This document shows positions 22,705 to 25,489 of a stretch of DNA of 25,489 nucleotides, in pieces. The stretch covers positions 1-25,489 of the forward strand of contig VBBG01000102.1 of assembly GCA_005882905.1 (NCBI GenBank), written 5' to 3'. The stretch's first letter is position 1; every line of letters begins with the position of its first letter. A model generated the notes under the pieces. The model had not been told where the DNA came from. It did not search any database and was given only the letters and a program-made list of their open reading frames with translations. A program made the position numbers and the translations under genes. The stretch is from Candidatus Bathyarchaeota archaeon. GTDB lineage: Archaea > Thermoproteota > Bathyarchaeia > 40CM-2-53-6.

Positions 22705-25489
<2,785 letters not shown>

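Overview
The window is archaeal. It carries a 16S-23S rRNA operon with an anti-Shine-Dalgarno 3' end (GATCACCTCCTTA), TATA (box A) promoters, class III signal-peptide pilins with a FlaI/FlaJ-type motor, TiaS, Tsr3, and RNA introns with bulge-helix-bulge (BHB) splice motifs. The small BHB introns in both tRNA and rRNA, the lack of a tRNA in the 16S-23S spacer and the gene content point to the TACK/Thermoproteota side, perhaps a Bathyarchaeia-like or related lineage. I cannot place it more precisely without a tree.

Layout. (1) 1-2515: a secreted DUF4382 protein (+), then on the minus strand a stand-alone Lrp/AsnC ligand-binding (RAM) protein, tiaS, and an initiator tRNA-Met split by three introns. 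The tRNA starts inside the tiaS stop codon. (2) 2669-13062: a type IV pilus/archaellum-like locus on the plus strand. It holds a prepilin peptidase, a TrmB-type regulator, a small winged-helix protein, three class III signal-peptide proteins, an intact KaiC-like ATPase with a Q/Y-rich disordered N-terminus, a P-loop-less KaiC-like partner, the FlaI/ArlI motor ATPase, and the membrane platform FlaJ/ArlJ split over two genes. (3) 13151-17627: a CruF-like carotenoid protein and a UbiA prenyltransferase, the pair expected for C50 carotenoids, interleaved with three more KaiC/RecA-like ATPases. (4) 17649-20524: a 430-bp stretch without a clear gene, a bifunctional NAD(P)H-hydrate repair enzyme, Tsr3 (rRNA aminocarboxypropyltransferase) and a small two-CxxC zinc-ribbon gene with no ordinary start codon. 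(5) 20682-25489: rRNA promoter, structured leader, 16S rRNA with two small insertions (39 nt with a textbook BHB motif; 21 nt with a BHB-like fold), a BHB processing stem around 16S, spacer, and most of the 23S rRNA, cut by the window end.

How the genes fit together. Region 2 encodes a nearly complete surface-filament machine: peptidase, subunits, motor, platform and ArlH-like ATPases. A chemotaxis coupling set is not present here. Its architecture (active plus dead KaiC pair, split platform, five-helix extension on the first platform protein) differs from the standard archaellum operon and is the best candidate for an undescribed variant. Regions 1, 4 and 5 share a translation theme: initiator tRNA, the tRNA-Ile2 modification enzyme, an rRNA modification enzyme and the rRNAs. 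The strongest RNA observations are the three-intron initiator tRNA, the two 16S insertions that interrupt otherwise conserved sequence, and an unusual set of substitutions at near-universal positions of the 23S peptidyl transferase centre, several of which change together with the position they contact.
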